Shown piece after piece: positions 5,700-6,015 of a stretch of 6,015 bases of DNA. Numbering within the stretch: the stretch's first letter is position 1; every line of letters begins with the position of its first letter. The position numbers and the translations under genes were made by a program. Below the pieces are notes generated by a model. That model saw nothing but the letters and a program-made list of their open reading frames with translations. It was not told where the DNA came from and ran no database searches. Source of the DNA: Candidatus Bathyarchaeota archaeon (GTDB taxonomy: Archaea; Thermoproteota; Bathyarchaeia; 40CM-2-53-6); the NCBI GenBank assembly GCA_005888755.1, contig VBBQ01000037.1, positions 79,887-85,901 on the forward strand, written 5' to 3'.

Positions 5700-6015
5700 G
5701 TCCCCGAGTTGCCTCTTCCAATCGAAGTATAGAAGAGGCCTGCTCTCTCCACATTTGAAGCTTCCAGAACCCTTGAAAGATCGCAAATTGCCCCTGGGCG
5801 GCTCATTTCAGAGGCCAACTTCTGCGGACTAATCTCGCCAAAATCTGACCTGTCCAAAGCTACCAAAACGCAACTCGTCTTCGAAGCAGCTCTCAACGGC
5901 GTGTTCTCGACTCTAACTCCGTCGCTTAGGACCCCGGCCTCGAACCATCTATTGTCCCGACCTGGATAGATCGAAAGTACTGCACCTCTCCTCTCAAGCG
6001 TTTGGATGATTGGCG
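5696..6015 (-). CDS. Nucleotide-sugar 6-dehydrogenase (UDP-glucose/GDP-mannose dehydrogenase family), C-terminal domain only (cut by window edge)
   Basis: The frame is open from the right edge (first whole codon at 6013-6011) to TGA at 5698-5696, giving 105 residues with no start in view. The peptide runs PIIQTLERRGAVLSIYPGRD, then a variable stretch, VLVALDRSDFGEISPQKL, PGAICDLSRVLE and AGLFYTSIGRGN. This order is that of the UDP-binding C-terminal domain of the UDP-glucose/GDP-mannose dehydrogenase family: the LL.KGA.V..YDP strand, the 'ADAVVLATDHSEF' strand (here VLVALDRSDF), the VVVDGRN strand, and the closing G..YY.IGRG typical of WecC-type UDP-N-acetylhexosamine dehydrogenases. These oxidise the C6 hydroxyl of a UDP-sugar to a carboxylate using two NAD+. 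The catalytic cysteine would lie outside the window. The usual DxRN strand reads DLSRV here, a mild departure. The stop overlaps the next gene's ATG by four bases, so the two are coupled. Confidence 0.8.
   Translation of the reverse strand, partial: PIIQTLERRGAVLSIYPGRDNRWFEAGVLSDGVRVENTPLRAASKTSCVLVALDRSDFGEISPQKLASEMSRPGAICDLSRVLEASNVERAGLFYTSIGRGNSGT

Noticed and set aside
4758-5786. Upstream start giving a 342-residue Gfo/Idh/MocA protein
   Set aside because: The extra 29 residues have no family similarity and lie wholly within the upstream dehydrogenase coding region; the ATGA overlap at 5699-5696 gives a family-typical N-terminus.
5696-5896. 66-codon minus-strand frame as a stand-alone small gene
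   Set aside because: The frame continues unbroken to the window edge and the added residues complete the C-terminal domain of a UDP-sugar dehydrogenase, so the apparent TTG start at 5896 is internal.

Overview
The window looks like archaeal chromosome of moderate GC. The main evidence is a compact plus-strand operon holding the archaeal version of the pantothenate/CoA route: a GHMP-type pantoate kinase and a DUF137/COG1701-type phosphopantothenate synthetase, in place of bacterial PanC and CoaBC. Supporting signs are ATGA stop/start overlaps, TTG and GTG starts, and a sugar nucleotidyltransferase with a GFATR motif. The lineage cannot be fixed from the sequence; a TACK-type archaeon (Bathyarchaeia or Nitrososphaeria-like) is a guess.

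Layout. On the left, minus strand: the first 23 codons of a phosphoglucosamine/phosphohexose mutase run off the left edge (1-69). It is preceded in the same transcript by a sugar-1-phosphate nucleotidyltransferase with a C-terminal left-handed beta-helix (98-1141). A divergent intergenic region follows (about 1142-1270). Then four closely packed plus-strand genes: pantoate kinase (about 1271-2176), phosphopantothenate synthetase (2173-2925), panB (2916-3797) and panE (3801-4733). A 24-bp convergent gap separates panE from a second minus-strand unit. That unit holds a Gfo/Idh/MocA sugar oxidoreductase (4758-5699), overlapped ATGA-style by the C-terminal domain of a UDP-sugar 6-dehydrogenase that runs off the right edge (5696-6015).

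How they work together. PanB (2-oxoisovalerate to ketopantoate), PanE (ketopantoate to pantoate), pantoate kinase (pantoate to 4-phosphopantoate) and the synthetase (4-phosphopantoate plus beta-alanine to 4'-phosphopantothenate) form an unbroken four-step path to 4'-phosphopantothenate. Gene order is not pathway order: the two archaea-specific late enzymes come first. The flanking minus-strand genes suit activated amino-sugar metabolism: mutase and nucleotidyltransferase make an NDP-sugar, and the 6-dehydrogenase and Gfo/Idh/MocA enzyme oxidise it, probably for surface glycans or protein N-glycosylation (inference).

The oddest point is the 5' end of the pantoate kinase gene. The conserved N-terminal block is encoded but has no ATG, GTG or TTG start in frame, which implies either a non-standard start or a one-base frameshift. 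I found no mobile element, CRISPR array, RNA gene or wholly new system, and no gene-free stretch over 300 bases.
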